A stretch of DNA of 64,000 nt from Neopestalotiopsis rosae (GCA_023078685.1 JALGAS010000009.1:2232001-2296000), one strand, 5' to 3'; positions 36,997 through 47,759 are shown, counted from the stretch's first letter. The notes: a model not told the origin generated them from the sequence alone. Program-made: numbers and translations.

Positions 36997-37818
36997 TCAG
37001 TGCTTGGTACCATTGTTATCTATGTCTGATTTTGAACGAGACGCATCTTCTCCTTCTGGGAACTTTCTGAACAGATCCCGCAACTTATCCACGGGTGCCG
37101 TCATGAGACCAACAACGGTTTCAAATGGTGGTTTGTTGGGTGCACTGGGATGGCTCCGCGTCGGGGTAAAAGCCTTTGTTCTCTCAAATGACGTTCTCAG
37201 CTGACTGGACTCGGCGCTGCTTAGGGCTTGTTCAAGTGCCACTAGATCATCGCTTTCTTCTTGGGCAATGTGCTGTTGCAAATCTTGGTAGATACTATCC
37301 AGTAGAGGGGAGAAGTTTGGGTCGGTCGGGGACAGTTTCTGAAACTCATAGAGCTCGTTTTTGAGCTGTTGAAACTATCAGACTTGATATCCAAGGGATA
37401 GATTGGAAATAACACATACCACTTGGTGCTGTTGGCGGTCCTCGTTAGCAATCGCTTCCCCGCCGGGTACACGGTTCTCGATTTCAGGGTAGACAACCAG
37501 CTCCTCGCTGATTGAATGTCTAGTGAGTTCCCATATAAATGCATTCTGAAAACGCGATTTCTCCTCAACATACTGCGCATCCTTAATGCGGCGGTAATAG
37601 TACTCCAACTGGCGATGGTCTTCTTGTATTGCCTGGCTTATCTTGGAGGTAATCCCTTGGTTGGTGTCACAACTCGACCTCGAAGGCATTGAAGCATAAA
37701 TATATCTCTGCTGGGAAGGCACAGAGTAGCCGGCCCGGAGACGGCGAGCCAAGAACAGCATATGCGTGGAAGAACGCAGCAGGCCAATTGTATATGAATA
37801 CATGGTAATCAGAAGCAC
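36997..37818 (-). CDS. hemerythrin HHE-domain protein with mitochondrial-type leader
   Basis: Exon 1 is 37818-37420 and exon 2 is 37365-36997; the 54-nt intron has donor GTATGT and acceptor TTTCAACAG and is phase 0, giving 255 residues. The first about 50 residues are rich in Arg and Ser with no acidic residues and include a hydrophobic part, like a mitochondrial targeting sequence. The HHE domain follows: AIQEDHRQLEYYYRRIKD, then WELTRHSISEELVVYPEIE, then QQHQVLKNELYEFQ across the splice junction, and QQHIAQEESDDL. These supply the His and Glu residues of a di-iron hemerythrin site. The tail is Pro- and Lys-rich. Fungal members are poorly characterised and are thought to bind iron or oxygen. 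It lies tail to tail with the Rds1-type gene. A downstream start at the Met in YASMPSRSS is possible. Confidence 0.9.
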
Positions 37819-37829
37819 GTGTACCGAAA

Positions 37830-39180
37830 GGGTGTATCGTTACAACTATATGTTGAAACTACGAGGCAGCGTGGAGAAAATAGCAGGGAAGCACTGATGA
37901 TTTTATGTTGATACGATCCGCCCTAGGTCATATGCCTGCTCATCAGGTCGTAGGTGCCTTCGGACAAATATTAGGACGATATAATACGAGACCGGCCTGC
38001 AAACCCTAAGCCCCTATCGTTCCGGAGCAAAATGGAAGATCGTGACGTTGTTGAGTTGCGCGACAGATACAACGTCAGGTACGTCCTGGAACATCACAGG
38101 CAAACCAGAGCATGTATTTACAATCACTCAACAATATTCATACTGAACCGGATCCAGAGTATCGAAGGGCGTGGTAGCATTGACTCAATGGTGCAGATCA
38201 CCATGCGTACGCCGTCGCCCCTAGCAGCTGAGGGTTCAAGTTATGAACGCGAATGATCACAATGGTTACGCTAAGACTCGAATGCACGTTCTCTTCGTAC
38301 CGTCACTATCGAAAAAAGCTAAACTCAGTCCCAACTTTGGATCGACAGTCCGTTTCAAGCTCGTGGATGACACCAGCCAGTTATTACGAACGCCTGACGC
38401 GACGTCCGTATATGTAGATCATCATAAGTGGATGTAGTTAGCATCATGTTGGCAAGATATTGAAAAGGGCGAGCAGAACACGTCACTGGTCTTGCATAAG
38501 CAACTTATTCCAATTGAGTCAACGGCGCTCTTTAATTAATAGCTAAACATAGCGCACAAATAGGGCCCGGAGGTGACGGGCCGCCAGAATCAACTCTACT
38601 GTGCAGCTAGATTCGTTTTGGGACACCATCTATGCATTAGCGCTCTTTATCTTTCGCGTTAGCGCGCGCAACACTGGTTTGAATGGTGTTCTAGCAGCAT
38701 CTCCGGGTACTGCATCCAGCCAAGTTTGTCATATTACCGGGCAGACCTTGCATGCTTGTGCACTAGCGGGACATATCACTCAGTTACTTTGAGAACGTAA
38801 TACCTGGATCATAATGTTGTGGGTGGTAGTTGTACGAGACTTGAGGGTAATCCAATCGTATGAAAGGATTGTGGATTTGAGCATTCGTTTCATGGTGAGT
38901 CCCAATCCAGCTTGTGAGGTTGCTTGCCTCACTGTGCGCAGATGATGAGTGAGTGAACAATCGCTCAACTCTAAATGTATAGCTTGTTTGAAGAATACCA
39001 GAAATGGTGACGTGTTGCGCGGTCATGAATAACTAGAGAAACATATTTTGAGGTGTCACACGAAACCTTTGTCCTTGGCCACGCTAACAATTTCTCCAGC
39101 ACAATAGCTAGCTATTTAGATATGAGAACTTCTTTAAGGCTTTTTTGCCGAAATCTAACTCTAGGGACTTGTAATCTTTG
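37830..39180. other. gene-free stretch between the hemerythrin and NmrA-like genes
   Basis: No supported gene. The two flanking genes diverge from this stretch, so it should hold both promoters. Confidence 0.5.
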
Positions 39181-39190
39181 CTCAAACACC

Positions 39191-40427
39191 ATGCCACGTA
39201 ACATATGTATCACCGCTGCAGACGGCCACACTGGCATCGCCATCGTCGAACTTCTGCTCGACGAACTTTTCTCGAGGAAAGTTGACTCAGTTATTGCGAT
39301 GGTCTTGGACCCAAATTCAGAGCATGCCGCCAGAGCAAAAGAACTTGGAGCACAAGTCGTGCTGCACAAACCTGGACGTGAGCGCGTTGTCGTCAAAACT
39401 TTGCAGGATTCGCAATGCGACACACTCTGCTTAATACCTCCAGCCCACAAGGACAAAACGTCGATTACTTATGAGCTCATCAGCGCTTCCAAGAAGGCTA
39501 AGATACCCAACGTGCTTTTCATCAGCTCTGCTGGATGCGACTTTGCCGATCCGCGCAGGCAGCCACACCTTCGCGGATTCATTGAAATGGAAGCAATGTT
39601 CCTGGCAACGAAAGGCGATAGCACCACTCCCACGGGTACCTCACCTTGCATCATTCGGTAGTACTCTTATCTTTAAGTTCCAAGCATTTGAATCTAATAC
39701 GCAAAATGCAGCGCTGGATTCTACGCAGAAAACATTCTGCTTTACGCGCCACAAGCGACACAGGAAGCTCTTCTTCCTCTACCAATTGGTTCAAAACACA
39801 AGTTCGCACCTGTGGCCCTAGGGGTTGGTCATACCTTTTCAAGAGGCGCTGCCAAAAGAATGAAAGAAAAGAAGAAAGGAAATAAAGAAGATACTAATAC
39901 TTCGCTAGGACGTCGCAAACGTGAGCGCCCATATCCTCACCGGCAAGGGAAAGCATGGCTTCGATGATAGGCACCGCGGCCAGATGATGGTGGTCACTGG
40001 TAAGTAATGGACCCCGTGGAGAGTAGAACAAATGCGCTGTGATGCCAGCATTCACCGTTAGGGCCGGAGTTATGCGCTGGCGAGGAGCTTGCCACAGCAG
40101 CAAGTCAAGCTTTAGGCGTGACGATGCAGTTTGAAGACATCTCAGAGTAAGGCGTCCTACGCGATTTCCTATACAGCACAGTATTCTAACCAGCAGTATA
40201 GAGCCGAAGCAGAAAAGGTTCTTAAGGCTCAGTCCGACTGTGATCAATCGGAAATGCAATACCTTTTGGAGTATTATAGTCTTGTGCGTGAGGGTAAAAC
40301 CAACTACATTGCAACGACGGCCTTTGTCAATGTCACAGGAGCTCATCCCACAGAACCGACCGAGTTTTTCAAGATGTATGAGAACGAATTGAAGCGGCCG
40401 ACCAAAAAGGCTAAAAGGCATTATTGA
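39191..40427 (+). CDS. NmrA-like NAD(P)-binding protein, five exons
   Basis: Exons are 39191-39657, 39712-39823, 39909-39999, 40062-40146 and 40202-40427; all four introns (54, 85, 62 and 55 nt) have GT-AG ends and several have CTAAT/CTAAC branch-like sites. The spliced product is 326 residues. It starts with a Rossmann-type motif (ICITAADGHTGIAIVELLL), variant at the glycines, and continues with VLFISSAGCDF, RAGFYAENILLYAPQ, DVANVSAHILTGKGKHGFDD, GPELCAGEELATAASQALG and AEAEKVLKAQSD. This order is that of the NmrA-like/atypical short-chain dehydrogenase family, which senses NAD(P)(H) or modulates regulators rather than acting as classical dehydrogenases. The gene is intact. Earlier in-frame codons from 39053 are unlikely coding. 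It is near two other undamaged stress-type genes. Confidence 0.9.
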
Positions 40428-40429
40428 GA

Positions 40430-40935
40430 TTGAGACTCTGGGGCGTCAATAACCGTGGTATGTAGTGAGCAATATCAACCTCGTCAGTCTTGTAGTTGGG
40501 AAACTTATTGGGCACATATAATCTTTTTCTTATAATTTAGATACAGTAGTGCACTCAACGGCTTCGGTGAATTAATTTATTAGAAGGCAATATTGGGACC
40601 GTCAAGACAACGCTTGCCTGGTCTTTCAGATGGGAATGGTTTCCGCGTCCCAGATCAGGGTACTGGTGCATGCATTATAACGCATTTGTCTGTGAAGCAA
40701 TAAGAGGTCGTCTTTTGGTATGTAGGCTTGGTTCTCTGATCTACTGAGCAAGGTTTTATATCAGCTACAGTCGAGTGATTGAAGATACGGCTGCAGAGAG
40801 CTGTTGCAGGCAGAACACCTAGATATTGGGTGTTAAGAGTTCATACATGGTGTCACGCGTGATATTAAAGTTGCCGCAACACCAGCTGCGGAAAATAGAG
40901 TCGGCTCATACAATTATTATGAATCCACAAAAAAA
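40430..40935. other. gene-free stretch
   Basis: 3' flank of the NmrA-like gene; nothing seen before the repeat copy B starts. Confidence 0.45.
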
Positions 40936-40939
40936 TAGC

Positions 40940-41665
40940 ACCCGATTGGATCATTTGCTTGTCACGTCATCATCCACTTCTGTCGCGAGATGATCAGTGA
41001 TTTGTATGATATTACTGCTTTATTCCTCGTTTCGAAATACAGGGATAATAGCTGCGTACCAACATGATAGTTGACCGACTTATCCCGTCAATAGGGGTCT
41101 AGGCAATGGTCGCCAGATCGGTATGTGCTCTTGCTAGCCAGTGAGTATTTCGCTGTTCCAGCCAATACTTTGAAGGCAGTCGTCGCAAATGAAGCCGCGA
41201 ATATTAAGGGTTTGGTGTTTGTAATAGGGGCAATCTGTTATGGTGGCGAAGTGCTGTTTCCGGGCCTCAGGGCAGTAAATCGTAAAATGTTGTTCACTGC
41301 CTATTTTCTGGCAGATATAGCAGATTGTACGCAAATCTTGGGAGGGACACATTGTGTCTACAACGAATCCAAAATACAACAAAAAGACAGTTATTAGGAA
41401 AGAAGCACTTGTTGTTATTGCTGAGTAGAATGCAAGATGTTGGCTGCTATTTATATAGTAATGCTGGGGAGTTTGATTGGGCTTATTGCGATGCAGCAAA
41501 GGACGCGGCTCGGGGCTGATTAACGTTGATGTCTTATAGGTGATCATTTGGGATACGGTACCGCGCAAGGAGGGTCACGAATATTCGTGTTCGTGTCGTC
41601 AGTGCTGTATCAGGGCCTCACGGAAGAATCTCGAAACTAGGCAGATGTATACGTGACGCAAGACC
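40940..41665 (-). repeat. 0.7-kb dispersed repeat with Cys-rich frame, best-preserved copy B
   Basis: Read on the minus strand, it starts at TTGCGTCAC (near 41660) and includes CTATATAAATAG (about 41447-41458) and the open Cys-rich frame (41352-41134). The 3' part has TGACGGGATAAG and ends near AATGATCCAATC (about 40945). The same order of blocks occurs in copy A; copy C has the 5' part only. Confidence 0.9.
41134..41352 (-). CDS. 72-residue Cys-rich protein carried by a dispersed repeat
   Basis: The minus-strand frame from the ATG at 41352 encodes 72 residues with paired cysteines near both ends: CYIC (residues 11-14) and CDDC (56-59), plus single cysteines in IYCPEARKQH and TDCPYYKHQ and histidines between. 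The pattern suggests a small zinc-binding fold, but I recognise no family. A TATA-like CTATATAAATAG lies about 95 bases upstream, and the ATG context is ACACAATGT. The frame is open further upstream, but conservation with the other copies makes this ATG the likely start. The other two copies have the same protein with damage. It could be a short gene spread by a repeat, or the 5' end of a larger mobile element. Confidence 0.5.
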   Translation of the reverse strand: MCPSQDLRTICYICQKIGSEQHFTIYCPEARKQHFATITDCPYYKHQTLNIRGFICDDCLQSIGWNSEILTG

Positions 41666-41725
41666 AATATCCCTATACGCTTGGCAGCAGCTTTTTCCCT
41701 ATGTTTGTACCGAAGAGCATGTTGT

Positions 41726-41752
41726 GGGGCGCTCGGACAAAGAGCTCCGGCT
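41726..41752 (+). repeat. 27-bp direct repeat, left copy
   Basis: Begins GGGGCGCTCGGACAAAGAGC and is identical to 44647-44673; the two copies bracket the Tps2/Tps3-type gene. Confidence 0.85.
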
Positions 41753-41849
41753 GGGTCGAATAGGTATAGTGTATCGAGATGCATGTGACTCATTTGGCTC
41801 ATCTTTTGCTGTGTATTAGATCTGTTGTCAGGTCTACGTCTTAGTCTAT

Positions 41850-41998
41850 CTACTGTTGATCTTCGTTGGGGATATAGCCGCACTGGGCTTCCTGGTGATG
41901 GGGATGATCGTCTGTCATTATCAAAAGCATGAACAAGTGCTGCTTGGCGTTGCGGTATTGTTGCATCATCACAGCGCGATCCAGCAAGCGTCGCGATA
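41850..41998 (-). pseudogene. frameshifted remnant of the trehalose-phosphatase part
   Basis: In the frame next to that of the synthase-like region, the minus strand reads RRLLDRAVMMQQYRNAKQHL followed by FM, which is the linker that normally leads into the phosphatase DxDxT motif. In a third frame LFDNDRRSSPSP is a worn form of that motif. Nothing recognisable follows, so the catalytic phosphatase domain is lost. Confidence 0.65.
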
Positions 41999-44155
41999 GC
42001 CTTTTGTGCTGGCCAAGCTCTCTACAAGCTTGTGGAGGAACTTTGTGCTCCAAGCCTGAACATTACGTGTGGTAACATGGTGGTACAAATTTGATTGCAT
42101 GGCCATGCGCTTCTCTTCCGACATGTTAAGTGCATCGTTGATCTGTTTAGCCACGTCTGAGAGATCCCAGGGGTTAATGTGAATGGCGTCCCGAAGACTG
42201 CCGGCTGTCCCACTGAACTCTGACAGAATCAACGGACCGTAGGTATCGCGCTGGCAAACGACGTACTCCAAACTGGTTGTGTTCATACCATCACGAACGG
42301 ACGTGATAAGACCGATATCTGCAGCCCTAAGAAGCGCGTAGTACTCGTCCGGGCTGAGATACTGGGGGAAATGCTGGACAGGCGAGAACCCAAGACTTCC
42401 ATAGTCGCCATTGATCTTCATGACTAGCTCGTTCACTCTGCTAGCAATCTTGTTCTCCGACTCTGCGAGATCTCCAATGCTCGTCGGGGACGTTACTTGG
42501 ATCAGAACGACCTTCTCATTCCACTCTGGATAGAGCTCTAGAAACCGATCAAAAGCCATTAACTTTTGAGCGACACCATGGAGACTATCCAGGCGATCGC
42601 GACCGACAATGAGCTTCTTGCCGGCGTAAAGATTCTTCAGCGCTGCAAACTTTTCGTTCACCGGTCCCGACCAGGCCAGTTGATGGCATTTTGCGGCGTC
42701 GATACCAATCGGGAAAACTCCCACTTCGACACGGCTTCCGTATACATCGACGCCGAGGGAGTCGGAAGGAAAGTCCAGAATCCGAGTGCAACAGCTGGAA
42801 AAATGGCGGGAGTAGCTGTATGATTGAAAGCCGATTAAGTTGGAACCCAGGGCACCCTCGAGGACTTCCTTGCGCCTCGGGAGGCAGCGGAAAAATTCAC
42901 TGCTTGGGAAGGGGCAGTGCAGGAAGAAAGATATATACATATTTGGGACCCGTTGTCGCAGCATCGTTGGCAGAAGCATAAGTTGATAGTCATGAACAAC
43001 GACGACGTCACCCGGCTTGTAGATATCTATGATCTTGTTGGCAAACTGAAGGTTCATTCGGTAGTAATCGGCCCATTGGATGCGCTCTGCTCGCCCATCT
43101 GTGGGCTCGTGTTGCTTGTAGTGAAACAAGGTATAGAGATTCTGGTCAGCGTAGCGCCTCCACCGGCTTTGGTCTCTGAGATGGATTCCCTCATCATTTT
43201 GCTCCTCATCCTCAGAAAGCCAGATGGGGGTAGTCTTGATCATCTTCTGCCGGGAAAGCTCCTGTTCCAGCTCGAGCTGGTGTTGTTGTGGAATAAACAG
43301 GCCATCTGGCGGTGTTGGCGGCGCATGGCCATCTAGAGGGATAGGAGCTGAAAGCGAGTTGGCACCGTAAATTTTGCTCGTTTCTGGCGGTGGAGGTGAG
43401 GGAGACAGGGGGTCGTTCGGAGTTACGATTTCGCCAGTCCATGCCACCACAGTGTGGTCCCAAGGTGATTTATCTGAAGACAAGTGGGCAAAAGAGTCGA
43501 AAAGGGCAGATTGGCCGCGTCTCGATCCCAATTCCCAAACTCCACCAGTGCGGTAAATAAGCGAGTATGGCAACGTAAAAGTAGCGGAGATAATGTTTCC
43601 AGTCAAGGCCAAATCGGGTACGGCAGCCTTAATGTCACCAATAGACTCTCTCTGGTCACTGGAGGACAATCTCATGCGCCTCAAAATCTCTTGACCAGAC
43701 ACTGTGCCCTTCGAAGCCTCGGAGGGAGAATCAGCCCGGATATGGTCATCTGTATCCTCGGGGAGCTTTCTCGGGCGTCGGTCGGCCTGCTCAGGGTTCC
43801 GCGAGAAGTAGTTTGGGCTTTCCGACTGGGGCCAGCTGTGCTGATGCGGAAGGGCATGGTAGGTCGACGAATTAATACCGGGGGTCACGGGGATGCTGGT
43901 GACGGACTTGCGCTGGTGTGCCGGTAAATCTTCCTCGTCAACAGCCTGCAGGGTTTCGCAAACCGGTGGCCTGACGATGTCTCGCCGTTCGTAGACATAG
44001 GCCTGGGAGCTGGCCATTTGGTCTCGCTGCTGGTCCGCCATGGCGGATTGGCCTTGTGTTCTGAAGGTTCCGGAGCCAGTCGTCGTTGGACGTTTGCGAA
44101 TAGAGATTGTACCCGTTCTAAGGAATGTTCCAAGCAGAGCGCGATGGAGAAGCAA
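41969..44155 (-). CDS. Tps2/Tps3/Tsl1-type trehalose-6-phosphate complex subunit, C-terminally truncated
   Basis: The open frame gives 728 residues from 44155; the Met at 44041 (GCCATGG context, after a CT-rich leader) is the likelier start, giving 690. About 165 low-complexity residues precede the GT20 region, which begins NIISATFTLPYSLIY and continues with DSFAHLSS and VVAWTGEI. Later conserved segments are VVVHDYQLMLLPTMLRQ, FPSSEFFRCLPRRKEVLEG, GRDRLDSLHGVAQKL, SVRDGMNTTSLEYVVCQ and LSEFSGTAGSLRDAIHINPW. The catalytic Lys of true synthases in the DRLD-x2-KG motif is His here, as expected of the non-catalytic synthase-like domain in Tps2/Tps3 proteins. The family continues into a phosphatase domain; here a shift near 42000 ends the protein at CWIAL. 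It may be an unfinished pseudogene or a truncated regulatory subunit. Confidence 0.85.
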   Translation of the reverse strand: MLLHRALLGTFLRTGTISIRKRPTTTGSGTFRTQGQSAMADQQRDQMASSQAYVYERRDIVRPPVCETLQAVDEEDLPAHQRKSVTSIPVTPGINSSTYHALPHQHSWPQSESPNYFSRNPEQADRRPRKLPEDTDDHIRADSPSEASKGTVSGQEILRRMRLSSSDQRESIGDIKAAVPDLALTGNIISATFTLPYSLIYRTGGVWELGSRRGQSALFDSFAHLSSDKSPWDHTVVAWTGEIVTPNDPLSPSPPPPETSKIYGANSLSAPIPLDGHAPPTPPDGLFIPQQHQLELEQELSRQKMIKTTPIWLSEDEEQNDEGIHLRDQSRWRRYADQNLYTLFHYKQHEPTDGRAERIQWADYYRMNLQFANKIIDIYKPGDVVVVHDYQLMLLPTMLRQRVPNMYISFFLHCPFPSSEFFRCLPRRKEVLEGALGSNLIGFQSYSYSRHFSSCCTRILDFPSDSLGVDVYGSRVEVGVFPIGIDAAKCHQLAWSGPVNEKFAALKNLYAGKKLIVGRDRLDSLHGVAQKLMAFDRFLELYPEWNEKVVLIQVTSPTSIGDLAESENKIASRVNELVMKINGDYGSLGFSPVQHFPQYLSPDEYYALLRAADIGLITSVRDGMNTTSLEYVVCQRDTYGPLILSEFSGTAGSLRDAIHINPWDLSDVAKQINDALNMSEEKRMAMQSNLYHHVTTRNVQAWSTKFLHKLVESLASTKGYRDACWIAL

Positions 44156-44159
44156 AGAG

Positions 44160-46800
44160 ATGGAGACAAGAAAAGAACTATAGAGAATAGACTAGAGTTG
44201 CGGTTCTGCTTTCTTTGCCAATAGCAGGACATGACCAAAAATGACTCTCCTTAGCAATGGAACAGCCAGTAGCGGCCAAATATCAGAACTCCATAGACGG
44301 GCTATTATCATATATCTCACATCATACTACCTCCCCAGCGCAGTCGGTCACATTTTCAATGGAGTTCCAGGTTAAATGACGCTTGATATTGTTGGCCAAT
44401 AGTATATAACTTTCCAGGTCATATCCGCCTTATCCTCTAGCGCAGTAGCCAAGCGCTTGGCTAAGACAGCCCAGCTGGAGTACATCCGCTCCACTACACT
44501 GCTCCTTTCGCAGCGAATAACGACCTTGGCAGCATCTGCACATGGGTGGCAGGTTTTGTACTAAGAAAACTCACGACGACTTATTTATTAAGGGCTACCA
44601 CGGCATTGAAGCTTGGGGAAGGACCATAAGAGTCTGGCTGGGAGCTGGGGCGCTCGGACAAAGAGCTCCGGCTTGGACGCCCCAACCCCACTCCTGAACG
44701 CTGACCCTGCCAAAATCGTGCTCGGCGGCTTATATTTAACAGCGTCACTGCTTAACGCCAAATCTTTGACCACTCCCGCAAAGCACATTTGCCCCTGCAA
44801 GCTTTTAGATTGTTTTGGGGATACTGCGCAGAGACACTTTGCTAGTTACTATGTAGTGTTTCCCTCGTGTTTCCATTTTCTTCTTGTCCGATTAGAAACA
44901 ATACCGCGCCCCTGGGCCTACTAGAACTCAAGATGACGGAATATGCCATGAGTGTATATAAGAAAACGTACGGCTTGACTCTTCTACAGCTCGTATGGCT
45001 CTTCTTGGGCATTACTGGGATCTGCAGAGAAGTAATGATTGAGAAGGGCCTCGAACAACTGAAGTCCAGCATATGTACTGCATATATGTGTTGATTGCAG
45101 AGAGCTGAATCAGAACATTCGAACCCAGAATTCAAACATCTAGCCATAGTGCTGTAGAAGTTTTAGATCTCACGTGACCGGACCTTCTTTCAATGACACC
45201 TCTTTTCATTCAAAAGACCTTCCCGAGCATTAACTAAGCAGTTAGTCTGCGTGTCTGCTCACGACATATCACTCGTGTTACTCACAGTGGCGGCAACTAA
45301 GGCCACACAATACCACAGTAGTTACTTAGAGAGCATATGCTCGCGGGTGAAGAGCGGGCACATTCTAGAGCAGTGAGCTAGACTCTCTACGCGCACGCGA
45401 CCCGCCACTGCGGAGATCTTCTAGGTTTCACTATGTAGAGCAACGGAGCACCCTAGCAGGCACAGCGACAGTTCGGGTAGGTAGATGCCTTGAAGTAGCT
45501 AGAGCTTTAAGCTTTGCACCCCCGCTCGAGCTCATTCCAGGTCGGCATGTGATTGATACGATTGGCTAACCTGCCCGGAGCAGCTCCGATCGTACGGCGG
45601 ATTTTTGCCCTTATGAGCAGTGAGCATGAATGAACTCTTACCCGTATTACTGTGAAAGTGACTGTGACAAGACCGAAAATATACTGCTCCTTTCATCTTT
45701 AATAATGCAGCTTGTTTCTGTTCCAAGGCTTCAATTAGAGGTGGCAAGGTAAGCAGACATATCGCATTCGCTCATGACCTTCCAGTCCAGGGCCTGTGTA
45801 CGGCAGCATGCACACGACTTTCATGTGTCGGAAGCATACTTCCCGGCTCGGATTTGAGATCAAAACCCAATGCACAGCCATTTGAACTCGCCTTCTTATA
45901 TTGTCAGGATGATCATCGACGTCGTCCAAGGTTCTGGATGGCTATGACACAATTTGACGTATTTTGGTCATTCTGAACACCCTTGGACTGAGGATGATAA
46001 TTCGCGTATTAAGTTGAGAAGTGGGAGACAATGGGCTTCCATGACTGGTTTTTAGCGTAAGTTCTTGCAGTACGGTGAAGAACGTCAACGTATTGTTCCA
46101 GATCACACCTTCTGAACATTTGTTCTCCAATCGGTATCCGCTTCCCCCGTCCTGGACTGGCTTCTGTCAACTGGGCTAACTGATGTTCTTCAGGTGTCAA
46201 TGGGGAATTCAAAAATCCACGGCAACCAAAGAAATTTTATCAGCGCCAGTGCCAGTTGGGGCGCCATTTTAGCTAGAAGTTCCCTAAAATCCACAAAGTT
46301 AAATTAGTGAACTCTATTCCAGGGATTAAACATTTGGACTTCACCTAAATCAACAAAAGAATTGCATAGAATGGCATTGGCATCTTGGACTACTCCTTTC
46401 ATCATAAATGCGACCCTACATCCGGGGGAGGGTCGATCGGGATGCTTGTCGTTCTACATTTTACCTCACAGAAGCTGATGAACCCGTAGGCACCCGCAGG
46501 CACCCCTGATCGTCTTGCGTAATATATCTTAAACGCACCAACAATCTAGAACATAAAACCCATACGCAATGAACAGGAGGGAACAGACCGTTCCAAGCGG
46601 CCGCTATGCCCTGCTACGTTGGAGCCCATTCGTAGTTCGGTGGAGCCCCCATTAGCACACCGTAGCACGACGACTTGTCAACGTCCAGCCCCAAGGATAT
46701 GATCCTTCGAAAACCCTTATGAGCATGACTCAAAGGGTTGCTTATTCCCGGAAATTTCTTCCGTTCCCATCCTGCCACACTACTATATCCGTACATATTA
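44160..46800. other. gene-poor stretch right of the Tps gene
   Basis: No supported gene. It holds the right 27-bp repeat (44647-44673) and a short inverted pair AGTGGCGG/CCGCCACT at about 45284 and 45410. A minus-strand frame at 46009-46212 (LTPEEHQLAQLTEASPGRGK) is protein-like but unrecognised. Confidence 0.4.
44647..44673 (+). repeat. 27-bp direct repeat, right copy
   Basis: Identical to 41726-41752, same orientation, 2.9 kb away. Confidence 0.85.
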
Positions 46801-46822
46801 CCCACAACCACGAGTTTCGGCC

Positions 46823-47065
46823 TTGCCAAACATTCTGGAGTCGCGACGACCACCACTCATCGATATGCTGTTTGGCCATTTTATATCGCGAAAAAGACTG
46901 AGCCAAAATGGTCGTAGTGAAGACGTGCTCGCCGTTGCAGTTGCAGTTGCAGTCACCTCCCTCGCTCTTACCTGGATTGTAGTCCCCCTTCGAATCTATA
47001 TGCGCGCGCAGTCTTGACAAAGGCGTTTGGGCTCGATAATATCTTGATGATCATCACACAAGTAA
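46823..47065 (+). pseudogene. start of a fungal rhodopsin-domain integral membrane protein
   Basis: The plus-strand frame contains a hydrophobic helix (AVAVAVAVTSLALTWIVVPL) followed by RIYMRA. After a one-base-type frameshift near 47013 it continues as VLTKAFGLDNILMIIT. Together these match the first helix and loop of the fungal rhodopsin-like membrane domain, in which an LRxYxR segment precedes an FGxDD-type motif. A GTAAAG follows the threonine-glutamine and could have been a donor. Nothing of the remaining helices is seen. Family proteins are seven-helix membrane proteins of unknown ligand, some with CFEM domains in pathogens. The call rests on about 40 residues, so it is only moderately sure. 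Confidence 0.45.
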
Positions 47066-47154
47066 AGAAGATATTCTGTCGAGAGTTGCCTAGAAATATG
47101 CATCAAATTCACTGATCTTTCCTGACTGATTAGATAGCCAGGACATTCGCTAAT

Positions 47155-47752
47155 TCATTCGGGAGCAACGCACTGTAGTCGCGCGGCTGTGGCGGTGATG
47201 TAACTTTGTATTGGCGGAAAGTTGCAGATCCCATGCTTTAGAACTTCATTTTTCAGAAGGATCACCTCTTCCCGAAGCTGGACGACCGACGCTTGAAGCA
47301 TAGTGTTTTGTATTTGCAGCGAATTACGCCTCTCTCCCAACTGTTTCTCCTCGGCCTTCTTCTTTCTCCGACACTTCCTTGCAGCTAAACGATTCCTTTT
47401 CCTAGCAATATCTCTCGGTCGCCTTCCGGATGAAGATTCTGATTCAGCTGAAGCTAAAGCGTTGCGATTATTGTTGATATCCCAGCTCCTAGGGGTGACT
47501 GCTGCCGTGGTATTGGCAGTATCAGAATTGGGCGTCTGACTTGATTCTGCTGTGTCGATTGATCCTGGCTGAGCATAAGTCAACGTTTGTGGTTGGTGAT
47601 TTTGATTGACAGAGTGCGAACTTTGTCATGCTTAATTTACGTACAATACTAAAGAACTTCTCCCATTGGAGGTTTGGCTGGATTGTGTCCCAGGTATCAA
47701 TAGTTGCATCGTGAAATCCGAACTTGGCTATACTGGTGTCCAATGTTGCCAT
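47155..47752 (-). CDS. small bZIP transcription factor, two exons
   Basis: Exon 1 is 47752-47645 (36 codons) and exon 2 is 47568-47155; the 76-nt intron has donor GTACGT and acceptor GCTCAG, phase 0, giving 173 residues. The basic region RKRNRLAARKCRRKKK holds the bZIP signature N-x2-A-A-x-K-C-R, and leucine or equivalent residues follow at seven-residue spacing (ERRNSL, IQNTML, ASVVQL, REEVILL, KNEVL). The C-terminus HGICNFPPIQSYI is a segment common after the zipper in ATF/CREB-type fungal bZIPs. The N-terminal half is Ser/Thr/Asn-rich. The protein would dimerise and bind CRE-like DNA in the nucleus. Members of this group often act in stress or secondary metabolism, but no target is visible here. 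The frame is intact. Confidence 0.85.
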
Positions 47753-47759
47753 GGCTGGT

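Noticed and set aside
45280..45420. AGTGGCGG/CCGCCACT inverted pair as MITE ends
   Set aside because: Eight bases only, no target-site duplication and no second copy in the window.
46009..46212. 67-codon minus-strand frame (LTPEEHQLAQLTEASPGRGK)
   Set aside because: Composition is plausible for a gene, but it stops at once and neighbours in the frame are broken; no family recognised.
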